DNA of 64,000 bases, taken from Nymphaea colorata (lineage: Eukaryota; Streptophyta; Magnoliopsida; Nymphaeales; Nymphaeaceae). The translations under genes were made by a program, and so were the position numbers. Under the pieces are notes generated by a model. It did not search any database, was not told the origin of the DNA, and saw only the letters and a program-made list of their open reading frames with translations. Shown one piece after another: positions 63,030-64,000 of this stretch (its first letter is position 1; each line of letters opens with the position of its first letter). The stretch lies in contig NC_045149.1 of NCBI RefSeq assembly GCF_008831285.2, forward strand, positions 5,013,500 through 5,077,499. The letters run 5' to 3'.

Positions 63030-64000
63030 ACCTACCTAGCCTGATCTATCTATTGCATACATATAACTTGCCTGTCATGACAGCATCTGTCCTTGCAGTT
63101 AATGTTGCTAATGAAAAACACCTACTAATAAAAACATTACTTTATATATATGTTGGAGAGCCACGACTCTCAAGTGTTAGTATCAAAACACCATAAAGCT
63201 GTATAAGTATGTACAAATAAAAGTGTATAAGAAAAATGTATATGATATTGTCGCATTACTTCTTAGCAATCCCTCATCCTTTCGGCCACCACTCAGTCAA
63301 CAAACATCACCTATTATATAGTGAGAACCTAATCAAGGCAGATAGTTGTAGCATCTGCACAACCACTAAGTATAATGCAAATCATCACATGATCTCTAAT
63401 ATATCATTTGAGCATAGAGTTTATGTATTGTATTGATTGTTAAAATAATAATGAGTGAGTATCATTATTGGAAGCAAGCTCACTCTAGTACTGGTGAGTC
63501 GTAGTTCAAAAGGTTCATGGAATTTGGTTTGTCAATTTCTTCGGCATTCCAACGAATTAGATTCAATCTGAGTCACATGAAAACTAATCACATTGGTGAT
63601 AATAAAGAAAATAGATAAATGAATGAATAAATAAATAAATAGACAATTCAGAATCTCATAAATTTTTATGATGCATACACACGCACTCGCCTGAGTAAGA
63701 TCACATGATGTCATCTAGCTTTTCGGGGTATTTAGGGCGAACCGTTGCACAACTTACAGTCCCAAACACTGAGTCATCGAGAATATTGACATAGTTTGGA
63801 GTAACTGTTACTGTGACTCACATTTCATTGAGCTCAACTACATTAGTGCAATAACTGCATCCCACACTCGCCACCTCACCTTCCAAGTAGCCTAGGAAGA
63901 AGCACTTTATCAATCCCTACATTCTGCGCCACCCACCACCCAACCTGGTACCTTTTACGTTTTCCAGTTGGGTTTGACTTTTTATGTCAAAATATGTGTT
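63030..64000. other. Right-edge stretch, no gene recognised
   Basis: AT-rich sequence with a short AATAAATAAATA run near 63,630. Open frames are under 70 codons and without recognisable domains. Confidence 0.5.

Overview
This is eukaryotic nuclear DNA from a flowering plant. It is AT-rich and dominated by decayed transposable elements. Its one clear host gene is split into 12 coding exons with GT..AG introns and encodes a plant-type Mediator subunit 12. The species cannot be named from the sequence alone; long AT-rich introns and many hAT elements fit many angiosperms.

Left part (1-31,080) is a nest of mobile elements. A hAT element with a nearly uninterrupted BED/RNase-H/dimerisation transposase enters from the left edge and ends near 4311; its 3' half holds a broken fragment of a ribosomal protein L6 gene. 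A degenerate CACTA-like end follows at about 5883. Next comes a long non-coding repeat (called R here) in two tandem copies (about 5884-14470 and 14471-18770). R copy 1 is split by a 4.1 kb hAT element of the DUF659 type (7511-11635) that keeps both terminal inverted repeats and an 8-bp target duplication. R copy 2 is split by a Harbinger/Tourist-like MITE (15470-16305) with a pyrimidine-rich core. A second member of the first hAT family lies in reverse orientation at 18961-24449. The stretch up to the gene is intergenic and carries two small hAT MITEs; the one at 25796-25971 has a perfect 8-bp target duplication.

Middle (about 31,085-53,230) is the MED12 gene on the + strand. A leader with several upstream ORFs precedes the start codon at 32642, and the stop is at 52877-52879. 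Joining the 12 exons gives 6,822 nt, or 2,273 residues, about the expected length of plant MED12. Introns 1, 10 and 11 contain young-looking tandem duplications, including a three-copy repeat whose internal (AT)n tract differs in length in every copy.

Right part (53,231-64,000) has no host gene that I can recognise. It holds a Copia gag fragment with primer binding site and LTR (57,500-58,362, minus strand), a LINE ORF1 relic (62,090-63,030, minus strand), and AT-rich intergenic DNA.

I found no operon, CRISPR array or new multi-gene system. The points most worth a second look are the nested transposon architecture, the RPL6 capture, the uORF-rich MED12 leader and the expanding intronic repeats.
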